Below are positions 15,275 through 27,590 of a stretch of DNA of 64,000 nucleotides, piece after piece. The notes under the pieces are model-generated. The model was given only the letters and a program-made list of their open reading frames with translations. It ran no database searches and was not told the origin of the DNA. The number at the start of each line of letters is the position of its first letter. Within the stretch, counting starts at the first letter, position 1. A program made the translations under genes and the position numbers. This DNA comes from Ichthyophthirius multifiliis (lineage: Eukaryota; Ciliophora; Oligohymenophorea; Hymenostomatida), in assembly GCF_000220395.1 (NCBI RefSeq), contig NW_004086713.1, positions 62,001-126,000 on the forward strand, written 5' to 3'.

Positions 15275-15778
15275 ATGAATTTTGAACGATTTAATATTTA
15301 AATAAATTTATTCCCATTTTAATTTTTTCAAAACTTTTATAGATTTACATCTATATATTCAAAATACATTCAATTGTTAACAAAAAACATGGAAGCTCTT
15401 AAAAATAAGCTTATGAAAAATACAAAAAAATCATAATCTGAATTAAAAAAATCTATTATTAATATTCATAAGTAAATATAAAAAGATTTAGAACATTATT
15501 GTTTGGTTGTAAACGAATTTTTAACAAAAGGAATTTAATAAGTAGAAGTTTATATATAGAATTCATTAGAATTTTTTAATTAATTAATTCATTAGAGTGT
15601 GAATTCTTAAGTTTTTGAGAATTAAAGCATATTCGAAAGTGTAGGAAAATTCCCTAATTTATAAAAAGCTTAAATTTTGACAAGAATAAGAGACAATATA
15701 GGTCTAAATTACAAATACCTATATTAAATTTAAATTGATAATTTTAAAGAATGCTCAAAAATATTTAAATTATAATGA
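15275..15778 (+). CDS. Small helical hypothetical protein, 167 residues
   Basis: A single exon from ATG 15275 to TGA 15776 with many TAA/TAG Gln codons. The N-terminal 20 residues are aromatic and hydrophobic (INLFPFQFFQNFYRF). The rest predicts long amphipathic helices, for example LKNKLMKNTKKSQSELKKSI and HQQ/ENQSIFESVGK segments. An alternative start is the internal Met in KNMEALKNKL. No family recognised. It lies only 150 bases after NAA25 and about 110 bases before the convergent CFAP157-like gene. Confidence 0.6.
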
Positions 15779-15890
15779 AATTTTTAAAAAATACATATTC
15801 AAAAAAAAAAAAAAATGTTATTTTATTTTTTTATTTAAAAAAATAAATAAATATATATACTTTTATTAGTTTATATGTATTTTTTTTATT

Positions 15891-17876
15891 TCAATTAACT
15901 TAAAATCTTCTATTTTTATTTTTGATATTTGATAAAGGTTAAGTTGATGAGGGTTTTCCCCAATCTCTTAAATTGCTTTTGACTATTTTTGTTGAAATAT
16001 CAAGAGGAACATCTTAAAATTTCTTTGAAACTATCTCAGGAGCTAATAAATTTTCTTAATTGTCAACATTGTTTCTTATACTTTATTAATTATCATGTGT
16101 AATATTAATTTCTATATAAATATATATGTAAATATAAACACATAAAAATATATATAAGAATTAATATACTTGGTAAATATAATTATTAATCTTTTACATA
16201 ATCATCAATAACATTGATATTAATATTTTAATTAACATTTGATGTATTTATTGATTATATAATATTTTTTTTAGACATTAATGGTCTTAATTATTATAAA
16301 AGTATATTCATTACAGCTTCCTTTTCTTTAAAAGTCCAATCTTGTATTTATTTTTAACGACTAAATATAAAAAGATATAATATATATAAATATATATGTA
16401 TATATTTATATATTTATATATAAATACATTTCATTTAAATCAATTAAAAAATTCTCTTCCTAATCTTATTCAATTATATCATCATAAATAGGCTTTTAAT
16501 TATTTCTTAAATTTTCTAAATTTTAAGCTATTACATATGCTAAATTTTAATATTTTAAATCATTATTTTCTAATTTTCCTTATAAGTAATAATTTTCATT
16601 TTTTAAAATATCACAATCGTTTTATATTTTCGCAAGTTTTTTTTCAACTGTTTGCAAGTGTTTTTCTAATTAATTAATCTATATATTTTTGTTATTTATT
16701 TTATTTTTATATATTTATAAGTATAATATTACTATTTCGTCTTTTTTATTTTCTTCAATTTTATTATTTGTATTATTATTAATTCCATTATTTTGTAGTT
16801 TATTATCTTAATTTTTTTTCAGTTCTTCATTTTCTTCTTCTAACTCTTTAATTCTCTGACTTAATCTTTTAATTAATTATTAACAAAAATGAGATCTTTT
16901 TGCTAATTCATGTTCAACTTATTTATGAATTTCAGCATCTCTTTATAATGCTTAAACCTATTCGGTTAATTTTTAATTTTTAAATAAGAATTTTTCAGTT
17001 TATTTAGATTAATATTCTAATTCAGTTGTCAATTAATGATTTTATAAAACAGTTAATCTCGTGGTTGTTTAAAGTTATTCTTTTTTTAAGGCCAATAATG
17101 ATGTTTTAGTCTCTTAAATTTTATGAAGCATATCTTTTTTAATTTATCTGTTGCTTTAATTTTCTCTTCTTCTTTAATAGCTAATTCGTCTTATTTTAAT
17201 CTCTTTTCAATTTCTAATTGTTCCCTTAAATTTCTTCTATCTGCTTCCAATTCAGCTTTTTATCTTACAAAAGTTTCCAAATTATCCAGTTTTTATTATA
17301 AAATTTAAATTCTATCTAATAAATCAGACCTTTCTCTTTCAAATTCTTTTTTTTAATCTTCAAGTTATTCTTATACTTCTTCTTTTAATTCAATAAGTTC
17401 TCTTTTAGATTTCTCATTTTCATATTCAGCGCGTTGCTTTTCGTTTTTTAATTATTCAATTTCTGTTCTTTGTAAATCGATCATATCTTCCTTTTGTATA
17501 TAATATATATATATAAATATATATATATAATATATATATATATATTTATATATATTATATTTTTATAATTTTCTTATACATATTTCTCCTTTTTTATTCC
17601 AAAATAATTTTTTATGTCATCTCTTTCTATTTGTAGATTTTAATTTTCTTCTTCTCTTTTTTTTATTATTTTTTTAATTTTATATTAATTTTTATTTTTT
17701 ACAATCGATTAACGCGTTCTTGTAATTTTCTTATAGTGAAATAAGAATCAAGTAATTCTTTTTTATTGTTTTCGTATTATTATTATCTTTTTTATTTTTT
17801 ATTAATTTAATTTTTTTATTTTGGTTCTTTTTTTAATAAAAATCATAATATTAATTATTTATTTTTACTCTGCCAT
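15891..17876 (-). CDS. CFAP157: Cilia- and flagella-associated coiled-coil protein, CFAP157-like
   Basis: The minus strand encodes a nearly continuous coiled coil. Recognisable parts are YFTIRKLQERVNRL, DLQRTEIEQLKNEK, QKAELEADRRNLREQLEIEK, KDMLHKIQETKTSLLALKKEQ, QLTTELEYQSKQTEKFLFKN, and DAEIHKQVEHELAKRSHFCQ. The ELEYQSKQTE..ELAKRSH pattern recalls CFAP157, a basal-body and axoneme-associated protein; this is from memory of the family and not a search. The C-terminal part reads EKEAVMNILLQQLRPLM and ends NIKNKNRRF before the stop (complement of 15891-15893). Several TA-rich introns interrupt it. The 5' end is uncertain: ATG at 17876 needs an unresolved intron or frame change to join the first clear exon (near 17780). 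Confidence 0.65.
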
Positions 17877-18307
17877 TTTTTTATTTATTTTTATATTCGT
17901 ATTTTTTTCTTTATAACAATACTTTAAATAAAAATAAAAATTTTTAAATAAAATATATAAATAATTGATAATAAAAAAAGTTATATCAATATTTATATAT
18001 ATATAATTTTTTATAATTATATTCATATATATTATTATAATAAAAAGTAATATTTTTTTTTAATTAACAAAAATATAAATTTATTTAACAGTTTTACATA
18101 TTTTATTAGATAAAAATAAAATAAGATGATATAACCTATATGTTAGTATCTAAATATTATATTCATAATTTATAAACTACGTTTAAATGATTTTTCTTTA
18201 ATTATATATTTAATTAATGAAATAACCACAATAATTTTATTAAATCATATTTAATTTCTATAAAGTTTTTTATATATATATATATATATAAATTTTCTTA
18301 ATTCTCA
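17877..18307. other. Intergenic region
   Basis: AT-rich spacer with no recognisable gene or RNA, between the CFAP157-like gene and the unknown minus-strand gene. Confidence 0.55.
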
Positions 18308-19166
18308 TCATTATCGAAGCCTAATATATATGCATTTTAAAAACTATCTTTTATATTTATTTATGCGAAAATTCTACTCTTAATATTTTAAACTTTTAAA
18401 TGATTAATTTACCTTTTAACTTAAATTATTAAAAATAATTTTCGCGTATTATTTTAACTCCGCACTATCTAATTAAACTATATTTTTTTCGCATGAATTC
18501 TATTATAAATCGAATTTAATATATTATTATTCCAAACTCAAAAAAACTGTTATTGATACTAATTTAATTCATTTAGTTCTTTATAAATTTTCAAATTATT
18601 AAAAATAATATCTAGTTATTTTAAAATCGGAATTATTATAATATCTTTTAAAAGACTTATAATGTCCCGATATATTTTTTTGCTATTTTTTTTTAATTAT
18701 TATTATAGGCTTATATATATATTTTAATTTAACTACCTATGAATCGAATTTTTTGTGAATTTTAAAAATAAAATGCAAATATTTTCTTAAAAACCCTATT
18801 AAAGAATCACTACCCAAAATTCAATATAATACATTTTTCTGGGTATTTTTTTGATGTAAATAAATTTTAAAACTCAGTAGTTGTTTGGTTATATACGATA
18901 TTTTTTAATCCAGTATATACTTTGAAATTCTCTTTTTAAAGAAGTAATCCAGGATTACTTTTTAAATCAATTTGTTAAGTATTTCTATATTTAATTTACT
19001 TTATATATTTAAACTATATATATTCAAATATATTTTTTTAGAAAAATATAATTTTATTTACTGTATTCTGTAATAGCCATTTATATATAAACACTATATC
19101 TAAAAATTCATGAAAAATAAACTTCGCCTAAAATATTTAAGCTTTAGTTTAAATATGGGCAGCCAT
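18308..19166 (-). CDS. Possible unknown gene, minus strand, with frame breaks
   Basis: This block has noticeably more C and G than the flanking spacer. On the minus strand it contains three open segments in different frames: one from ATG at 19166 (MAAHIQTKAQIFQAK to about 18830), one with IYRDIISLLKDIIIIPILKQ, and one with NSCEKNIVQLDSAELKQYAK ending RQFLKCIYIRLRQ at TGA (complement of 18308-18310). The last frame change is beside a run of seven T (near 18552), again as if one base were missing. Helical, charged segments look protein-like, but no family was recognised. It could be a gene with sequence errors, a multi-exon gene or a decaying copy. Confidence 0.35.
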
Positions 19167-19422
19167 TCTTTATTATTATTAATGTAATTTATACGGTTTT
19201 TATTATTTAATACATAAAAATTATATATATATATGATTAATGTTAACATGGGATAATTAAATTATTCTTATTTTTTCAGTTTCCTAAAATGGGTTAGTAC
19301 TTATTTAAGGATTTTTTAATAATATTTTATATAATTTGGTGTTCTTCTTGTTAATAGATTTAATATTTTTTATTTAAAAATAATAAAATTTACAATTTTC
19401 AAAATAATTAGAAAATATATAA

Positions 19423-19469
<47 letters not shown>

Positions 19470-19565
19470 CTAAGATATTAAAAATTATAAATTTTAAAAA
19501 ATATCTTTTAGTAATAAAAAATTAAAATATAATTAAATCATCAAAATTTAAATAAAATAATAATA
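19167..19565. other. Intergenic spacer upstream of acyl-CoA oxidase
   Basis: AT-rich, with a (TA)n tract at about 19430-19462. No gene seen. Confidence 0.55.
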
Positions 19566-21530
19566 ATGTAATTCTGCCCCAAAGAATTCTAGCGTTTCCT
19601 CGACAACAATAGTTATGAAACTCGTGAAAAATGGAAATAATTCACAAAAGATCCCATATTTATTCCTCGTCACAACCTTTCTTTGAAAGCCTAAAAAGAC
19701 TTAGCACTTGAACGCTTAAAAATTGTATCTCAAAACAAGGTGTTTTCCGTCTACGATTTTTCCAAAAACCCTCTGAACGTATTCGCAAATCATGAAATGG
19801 CTTCCTGGGTTGATGGTTCTTTAGCTACAAAATTGACAGTTTAATATAATTTATTTGGTGGTACATTATTTACATTAGGCACTTAAAGACATTTAAAAAT
19901 CGCTGAAGGTGTAGATACATTAGATACTATAGGTTGTTTTGCCCTAACGGAATTAGGTTATGGAAATAATGCAGTTCAAATGGAAACCACAAGTACTTGG
20001 GATGCTTAAAATAAATAATTTATAATTAACTCTCCAAGTTAATTAAGTTAAAAATATTGGATAACTAACGGTGCTTTACACTGTAATTACGCTATAGTAT
20101 TCGCTTAGTTGATTTTCAACGAATAAAATGAAGGAGTGCATACTTTTCTTGTAAAAATAAGAAACGAAGACGGTTCAGTTTGCAAAGGAGTCGAAATTGA
20201 GGACATGGGAGCCAAATTCGGCTTAAATGGAGTTGATAACGGTCGTTTAAGATTTACTCAAGTAAGAATTAATTAAGATGCGATTTTAAATAAATACTCT
20301 GATATAGATAAAGACGGTAGATTCTCATCTAGTATTAAAAAAAAAAGAGATAGGTTTTTAAAAGTGGCAGATAGACTGCTTTCGGGAAGACTCTGTATAG
20401 CTTCAATGTCTATTGGAAGTACTAAATTTGGACTAACAACAGCTCTTAGATATGCAAATAAAAGATTAGCAGTAGGAAAAAAGGGATTAAGTGATAATCC
20501 TATTATAAATTTTAATCTTTTCTAAAATTAAGTTTATCCACTTTTAGCTAAAACTATTGGCTTAAATATTGCTTTTAATTAAATTAAAATACTCTATAGT
20601 AATTCTCTTCTTAATAATTAAGATGCCTCACCCTTATTAGTTTGCCTATGTTGTGTTATTAAACCTTTAATTACTTGGAATGCTAGAGATGTAGCTACAT
20701 GCTTAAGTATTTATATTATATATAATTGTATATATATATATTTTTTTAAAAAAAGTTGAAAGAGTAGGAGGTTAGGGCTATTTAAGTGTTAATAGATTAG
20801 CAGAATTAATGCCTTCGGCTCATTCAGGAATTACCGCAGAAGGAGATAATTCTGTTTTGATGTAAAAAGTTTCTAAGGAATTACTTGGGTTGGTTTATAA
20901 AGATTAATATGAATTTTCGAAAAATTTATTTAGTAAAGAAGATATTTTCAAAATGAAAAAAATCGATGATTTAAATATCTTAATTGATCTTATTAGAATT
21001 AAAGAAGTATATATTTTTTTATTTTTTTTTAATATAGGAAAAATTATAATTTTATTTAATATTTATTTATAAAAGAATGAATATATTTAATATGTAATTA
21101 ATTTAACTTAAAATTAAATGTAAGATGGAAAAGATATTTATGAAATTTGGATGGAAAAAGAAAATGATTCTATTTAAGAATTAGCGAAATCTTTTGGAGA
21201 TAGAATAGTGGCAGATTTCGCATTTTAAATGATTTAGAATTCAAGAGAAGATATTAAAAAACCTTTAATTTTATATTTAAAACTAAGCTTACTTAATAAT
21301 ATTTATAATAATTTAGGATGGTATATGGTTAATTAGATTATTAATGCTGAAGGTGCCTAATCAATTGAAACGAAAGAAAATTAGCAATATATTAAGTACA
21401 TTAGATTGCTTTGTATACTGTTAATAGCTTTGGAATTTCTGAGCATTTACTAAATGCACCTATAGCTTAAAATTATGAAACATTTAATTCGTAACCTAAT
21501 GTGGGAGAAATTTATAGACCTAAATTATGA
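19566..21530 (+). CDS. ACOX: Peroxisomal acyl-CoA oxidase
   Basis: Acyl-CoA oxidase performs the first step of peroxisomal beta-oxidation, making 2-trans-enoyl-CoA and H2O2. After the N-terminal helical domain come the flavin-domain motifs [53 protein letters not shown] and [21 protein letters not shown], which are typical of ACOX, then [19 protein letters not shown] and [20 protein letters not shown]. Introns lie near 20707-20754 and 21007-21110. The C-terminal domain ends [20 protein letters not shown] and VGEIYRPKL at TGA 21528. Between NQIINAEG and [10 protein letters not shown] the frame changes near 21385-21405 without a convincing standard intron; a 32-base GT..AG intron or one missing base would repair it. 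The 5' 250 bases use C-rich codons more than neighbouring genes. Confidence 0.9.
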
Positions 21531-21824
21531 AAGAGAGGAAAAAAATAAAATATTTATAATATAATTTATTTTATTTATTCTGATTTTAAAAGTTTATTAT
21601 TTATATTATTTAAGTTATTTTTTAAAAAATAAATAAATAAATAAGTACATTTTATTATAAATTTATATTTACACTTTTTTTATCTATTTTAAATAAATTG
21701 TAAAGTAATTTTTATTAATTTTATTTTTTCTTTTTATGTAAAATTTTTATATAATTATATTATAAAAAAAAAACATTAAAGTAAGTCATATAATAAGCTA
21801 TTAAAAAAATAAGAAAGGATTATT
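21531..21824 (+). other. Intergenic spacer, acyl-CoA oxidase to amidase gene
   Basis: AT-rich spacer of about 290 bases; nothing identifiable. Confidence 0.6.
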
Positions 21825-22134
21825 ATGAGTTCTTGTTATATATAAAATTAAAAGTGCGAAAAAATATAAAATAGTTAAAAATAAGGATTATAAATATAAA
21901 ATTTGACAAATTTATAAGATTTTGATTTAGAATTGAATCATAATATTATTATTTTTAATAACGATTCTAAATGTTCTCTATATGATTTAGAAAACATTAA
22001 AATTTAAGAAATGAAAAATAAAGTATTAATCACAAAAAATATTTAGGAAATATTTTTAATTTTATTTAGGAGATATAATATAATGAATAAGAAAAAATAA
22101 AAAGTAGTAATATTATATTTTAAGTATAATGGAA

Positions 22135-22179
<45 letters not shown>

Positions 22180-22924
22180 GAAAAAAAATTAAAAAATTTA
22201 TTTATATATTTAATATATATTTAAAGTTGATTAAGATGATATTAATATTTTAAATTATGAAGAATAAAAAAAAAAACATTAATAAGATTATTTAATAAAT
22301 TTTATTTTTTCTGAAAAAAATTAAATTCAAAATGAAAATAGTTTTTAAATTAATAATATAATATTTGATGAATAAAAAAAAAATATGATTCATGATCAAA
22401 TTATTAATCTATTGTCTCCTAAAATAAATTAATTTAAAAATGAAATTTAAGATTAAATAAATAATCATTTAATTTTTGAATAATATAGAATGTTAAACAA
22501 TGGAAATCCAAAATAATAAGAAATAGAATATAAATGTTTTTTTTTAAAAAATAATAAATATATATTAATTTATAAATAAAGAAAATAAAAATAATAATGT
22601 ATAAGTACCATAAATATAAAAAGAAAAGAAAAATATTTAAAATGATATATAAAATAAAATTGATAATAATATATAATAATATGAAATGTAAGGGTTTATG
22701 AATAAAAAGAATCCTAATTTTTTAGGATGGCATGTTAAGTATTTTTTTTTAAAAGTCAAATAAATTAAATAAAAGTAAAGGTGGTGTGTTTTATAAAATT
22801 TTAAATTTTACTATTATAAAAAATAAAAATCTTTATAATGTAAAGGATGCATTAGTTTTAACTAAGTTAGCTGTAAAGTTGAAGTAACATTTTTATTCTT
22901 TTTAACTATGAAAATATATATATA

Positions 22925-22955
<31 letters not shown>

Positions 22956-23150
22956 AATATATATTTATATATAGATATTTTTTTTTATTTTTTATATTTT
23001 TATATCTAATTATATTTAAAATATTTAAATATATGATTTGAAATATAATTTAAAAGAATAGAAATATTATATATTTGATTATTACTATGTTTAAAAAATA
23101 TATTAATATTATAAATTATCAAATAAATATTTAAATATTATATATTTAAA

Positions 23151-23186
<36 letters not shown>

Positions 23187-23728
23187 TTATTTTTATTAAT
23201 TTATATTTAATAATTTTATTTTTATATTAAATTTTTTATTATTATTTAGTTGATTAAAGGAAAAAAATCAAATAAAACAAAAATATAGTTAAAATTTTCA
23301 TTATTATTATTTTATTTTATATTAAAATAGAATTTCTTTAATATTTAATCCTAAAAAATTTTAATTTTTTTCTATAGATTAATCTTAATCAACAGAAATG
23401 TGGTTTTAATAGATTTAAAATATGATACTAAATTCAGAGGGTTATAGAAGATTTTTAGTTTTAAATACCAAGAAATTTTGGCGAGTATATAATTATTATT
23501 TTTAAATATCAAAAAATAAAATAGAATGAAAGAATAAGTTTAAAAGATTTTTAAAGTTAAGCGGATACTGGAGATTTAATACTTTTTAAAGGAAAATAAA
23601 TACATGCAAAAATTTAAAGAACTTTTACTTAAAGTGAATATGATCATGTTGCTATGATAATAAAATATAATGATAAAGATCTTTTTATTATAGAATCTTT
23701 AGGAGGATAAGTGGTAATATATATATAA

Positions 23729-23763
<35 letters not shown>

Positions 23764-24327
23764 CATATATAATATATATAAATATATATTTATATGTATA
23801 TATTATAGGGTAAAGTCGTACTTTATAGATGGGCTCTATTTTTATAAAGTAAATGGAATACATATTTTGATAAAATTGTTTATAGAAAATTGATTTATTA
23901 AAAAACTTACGAAAATATTATTAATTTGGAAAGATTTATATAAGTTTATTTTATTTATAATTTTTATTATAATATTTATATGTATTAATTTAAATAAAAA
24001 GTTTGCTTTAAATAAAAAGTTTAGTTTAACTTTGAGAAAGTTATTACATAAAAAATAAGAATAAAATGAAGAAAGTGAACATAATTCAAATAGAACTTTC
24101 TTTTGTTCGGAATTAATTGCTTCATTATATAAAAAAATGAAAGTTTTAGCTGAAGATACAGCATCTTCTTATTATTTACCAGGTTATTTATATTTATTAA
24201 AAATAAAAAATTATGTATTTGATATTATTTTTTTATAATAGGCTCATTTAGTTAATAAAAAAATTTAAAATTAATAAATCGTGCTTAATTATAAAATGAA
24301 TTAGTTATTGATTTCGAAATTAGTTGA
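21825..24327 (+). CDS. Permuted papain-like amidase/peptidase (YaeF/YiiX, NlpC/P60-type) with N-terminal extension
   Basis: The 3' half reads QADTGDLILFKG, TFTQSEYDHVAMIIKYNDKD, FIIESLGG, GKVVLYRWALF, KIVYRKLIY, then FFCSELIASLYKKMKVL, SSYYLPGSFS and ELVIDFEIS before TGA 24325. This is the circularly permuted NlpC/P60 fold, with His at 23645-23647, an acidic residue in IIESL and Cys at 24104-24106 as the likely catalytic set. Upstream, NKKNPNFLGWHVK and SKGGVFYKILNFTIIKNKNL, ALVLTKLAVKLKLILINRN resemble a PH-like domain, inferred only. The first ~800 bases are Asn/Gln-rich low complexity. Introns are TA-rich; one is 494 bases (22884-23377). Substrate unknown; lipid or isopeptide bonds are possibilities. 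Confidence 0.78.
22884..23377 (+). other. 494-base intron of the amidase gene
   Basis: Donor AAGTAACAT and acceptor CTATAG join KLAVKL(K) to LILINRNVV in frame. It is almost pure A/T with several TA tracts, and is the longest intron I could define in the window. Confidence 0.7.
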
Positions 24328-24402
24328 ATTTCGTTTAAAATATAAATAAAAAAATGATATATAATATTTATATAAAATTAAAATTTGAGATTATTATTAT
24401 TA

Positions 24403-24444
<42 letters not shown>

Positions 24445-25732
24445 CTATTTATTTACTTATATATTTACATATGTTTTTTATTAATTACATATATATAAAT
24501 ACAATATATATAGACGTGTACTGATACTTTTTTTATAATAATACTATTTTGTATAATAAAAAAATATACTATAGTTATAATTGCTAATAAAAATATATCA
24601 GTATTTGCACACTCTTAATATAAATATATAATATTTTTAATATTCTTTGTTTTTAGTTTTTAACTTTATATATTTAAAATATAAATAATAAAAAATTATA
24701 TAATAATAAACTTTTTATATCATAAATTAAATTAAATTAATTGATTTATTAATTATAAATTATTTAATTATATATTACCTTATTATAAAAATTTAAAATT
24801 AAATATGAAATTATAGAATGAAAATTAGAATGAAGTATTTTTTTGATAATATATATTTAATTTAATTATTAATTAAATATTGTTTTAATAAAATTATTTA
24901 AAATTTTTAAAATTTATTTTTTAATAAAAAACATATTTAATAATAATTAAATATTTTAATAATTAGAATAATTTATCAAAATCTATTTGATTACAACTTT
25001 ATACTACAAATAAAAAAAAATTAAAATAGTTGCAAAATTATGCATAATATAACATTTTTTTTTAAATCAAAATAGTTAAATTAATATGTTTTCCAGTTGA
25101 GATAATTAATTTATATAATTCATTTGTTAATTAAATTTTTAATTAAAATTTTATAATATTAAAAATAAAAATTTAATTTAAATTAAATTAATAAAAGATT
25201 ACATAGTATAAGTTAGAATTTTTGTTTTTTTTTAAAAAAAAAATATATTAACATAGTATATAATTACAAATTATAAAAAATATTGTATTTATTTTAATTA
25301 AAGAAAAATTTAAAAAATAAAATATCAAAAAAATTTATTAGTTATGAGCTTATATATATATTATTATATTTTTTTCTAAAAGAGATTATAAGTAAATTCT
25401 TATAAAAAAAAAATTTGTAAAAATATATTAATGCAAAAATTATATACATAACATTAATAAATTAATATAAATTAAAAAATAAATAAACTAAAATTTTAAT
25501 AAAATATATTAAAGCATTTCAATTAATAAATAAAAAACCGCATTATTATAAAAATATTAGTTTAATTAAAAAAGATATAAATATAAATTAATATAAAATT
25601 TTTATTAATTAGTAAAAAAAGTAAATAAAGATTAAAATATATAAAAAAAAAAAAATTATTATAGAAATTATAAAATCTAAAAGTTTTATAAAACAGATAG
25701 TATATCAATATAAAATAGTAAAAAAAATTAAA

Positions 25733-25771
<39 letters not shown>

Positions 25772-26737
25772 TATATATTATCAATTTTTATCTTATATAA
25801 TTATATTATTATTATTATTAAAATTATTTATTTAATTTTTAAGATTTATTATTTTGTTTTATAAAAAAAAAAAAAATATATATTTTTTTATTAAATATAT
25901 AGCTATTCAAGAAAACAGATTAAACAATTATCAATTTTTAACTATAATATATTTTACATAACAATAAAAATTATTATATATTTTATAATAAATTATTATT
26001 TTAATTTTATTAAAAATTAAAAAATATATAATTTAGAAATTTTCATAATATTTTTTTTTTAAATATATATTTATAGGAATTTTAAAATACAAAATATATA
26101 TATGTAATTATTATTTTTATATAATAAAAATTTTATATATATTATTATAAAAATATAAATATTGTATTATATTAAAAAATATTTTTCCTAATTATACAAA
26201 ATTATTATTTTTAATTTTCATAAGTTTTTTTTTTTTTTTAGTTAAAAAATTAAATTAATACTTAATATATTATTTATTATATAAAATATTAATCTTTATT
26301 TAATAAAAAAATCTAAAGAATTATAATTTTTATAAAATATTCTTAATTTTATAATTTAAATTAATTAATAATAATATAATAAAAATGTTATAAATTTAAT
26401 CTTATAAAAATAATACGTAAATAATTATTTTTATATTTATATAAAATATAAACTATTATATATTTATTATATGTTATAAAAAATTATAATTATCTATATA
26501 TCTTAAAATATATTTATATTTTTATTATTATTTTTATGTTTTAAATTTTTTTAAATTGAATCAGTTATTATTTAAATTTGATTTTAATTTTTTTTTATTT
26601 TTTTAAAGAAAAATAAAAAAAAGTTAATAAAATGGGACAAATAGTTATTTGCAATTCTAAAATGAGTTCATAGTGTAAAATAAATATATTTACATATTTA
26701 TATATTTATAAATTTAGAATAATAAAATTAAAATAAA
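24328..26737. other. 2.4 kb gene-poor AT-rich region
   Basis: Nearly pure A/T with poly-A, poly-T and TA runs. I found no convincing gene. Features are a TACTGATA/TATCAGTA inverted pair near 24519-24604 and a 62-codon ORF starting at 26632 (MGQIVICNSKMSSQCK) with low-quality composition that overlaps the RING-like gene's start. Confidence 0.6.
24515..24611. repeat. Short imperfect inverted repeat
   Basis: GTGTACTGATAC on the left pairs imperfectly with ATATCAGTATTTGCACAC on the right, about 75 bases apart. It could be a stem-loop or a tiny terminal inverted repeat; chance cannot be excluded in this composition. Confidence 0.3.
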
Positions 26738-27052
26738 ATGTTTTCATTAAGAAAATCTTCAAAAATAATTCATTAATGTTATTAAACAGAAGAATTTGGT
26801 ATAAATGAACAAGATTTAGTTTAATAAGATTTTATTTGTTCTATATGTCTAGGAGTTATTAAATAAGCAGTAATAGATCCTTGTGGACATACATTTGGCG
26901 AAGAATGTATAAAAAATTGGTTAAAAAATAATAGTACATGTCCTTTTTCATAAAATTATTTATGCACAAGCTAATTAAAACCTAACAATTAAATGAGAGT
27001 GAAAATATATAAATAATCCCCAAAGCATATCAAATAAAAAGCGATAAAATGA
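26738..27052 (+). CDS. Small RING/U-box-like protein, 104 residues
   Basis: A single exon from ATG 26738 to TGA 27050. Residues about 30-75 contain a RING-like ligand pattern: QDFICSICLGVIKQAVIDPC, then GHTFGEECIKNWLKNN and STCPFSQNYLC. This gives C-x2-C, C-x-H, C and a CP pair, as in RING E3 ubiquitin ligases. The usual final C-x2-C is altered: CP is followed by Phe-Ser, with another Cys seven residues later, which is closer to U-box-like or degenerate RING folds. The C-terminus is short and basic. Probably a ubiquitin ligase or adaptor; the partner is unknown. Confidence 0.75.
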
Positions 27053-27590
27053 TTTAAAAAAACTTATTTATTTCTCTAAATATTAATTTTTAAATAATAT
27101 TTTAAAATGTATATTGAATAAAACAATAAAAAAAAAGTTGTTAATAATATATATATATATATATAAATTCATATATATAAAAATTATATTTTATGTTTAT
27201 AATATATATTTATTTTTAAATTAAATATTTATTTTACTATTGTATATTACTTAAATTACATATATTATATAATTTAATTTTAATTTATTAAAAAAAATAT
27301 TTTTTTATATATAAACACACTATATATTATATATATCAATTATTTTTATTTTTTTTAAATTTTAAATTAAAAATATGCTTTTTTTTATAAAAATAAAAAT
27401 AAATAAAGTTTTTATTTTTTTATAAAAAAAAAAAATATTAATAAAATTTTTAAAAAATTAATTGTTTTTATATTTATATATAAATGTTATTTTTTTTATA
27501 TTTATCAATTAATTATCCTATATTTTAATAGATACAGAATTTATTATATTTGCATATAATACCAAAATTTTCATTTTAAATTATTTTATA
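27053..27590. other. Intergenic region between convergent genes
   Basis: AT-rich spacer between the RING-like gene (+) and POLR3H (-), with long A and T runs. No gene seen. Confidence 0.6.

Noticed and set aside
26632-26820. 62-codon ORF starting MGQIVICNSKMSSQCK
   Set aside because: Overlaps the start of the better-supported RING-like gene in another frame and loses composition quality after 16 codons.
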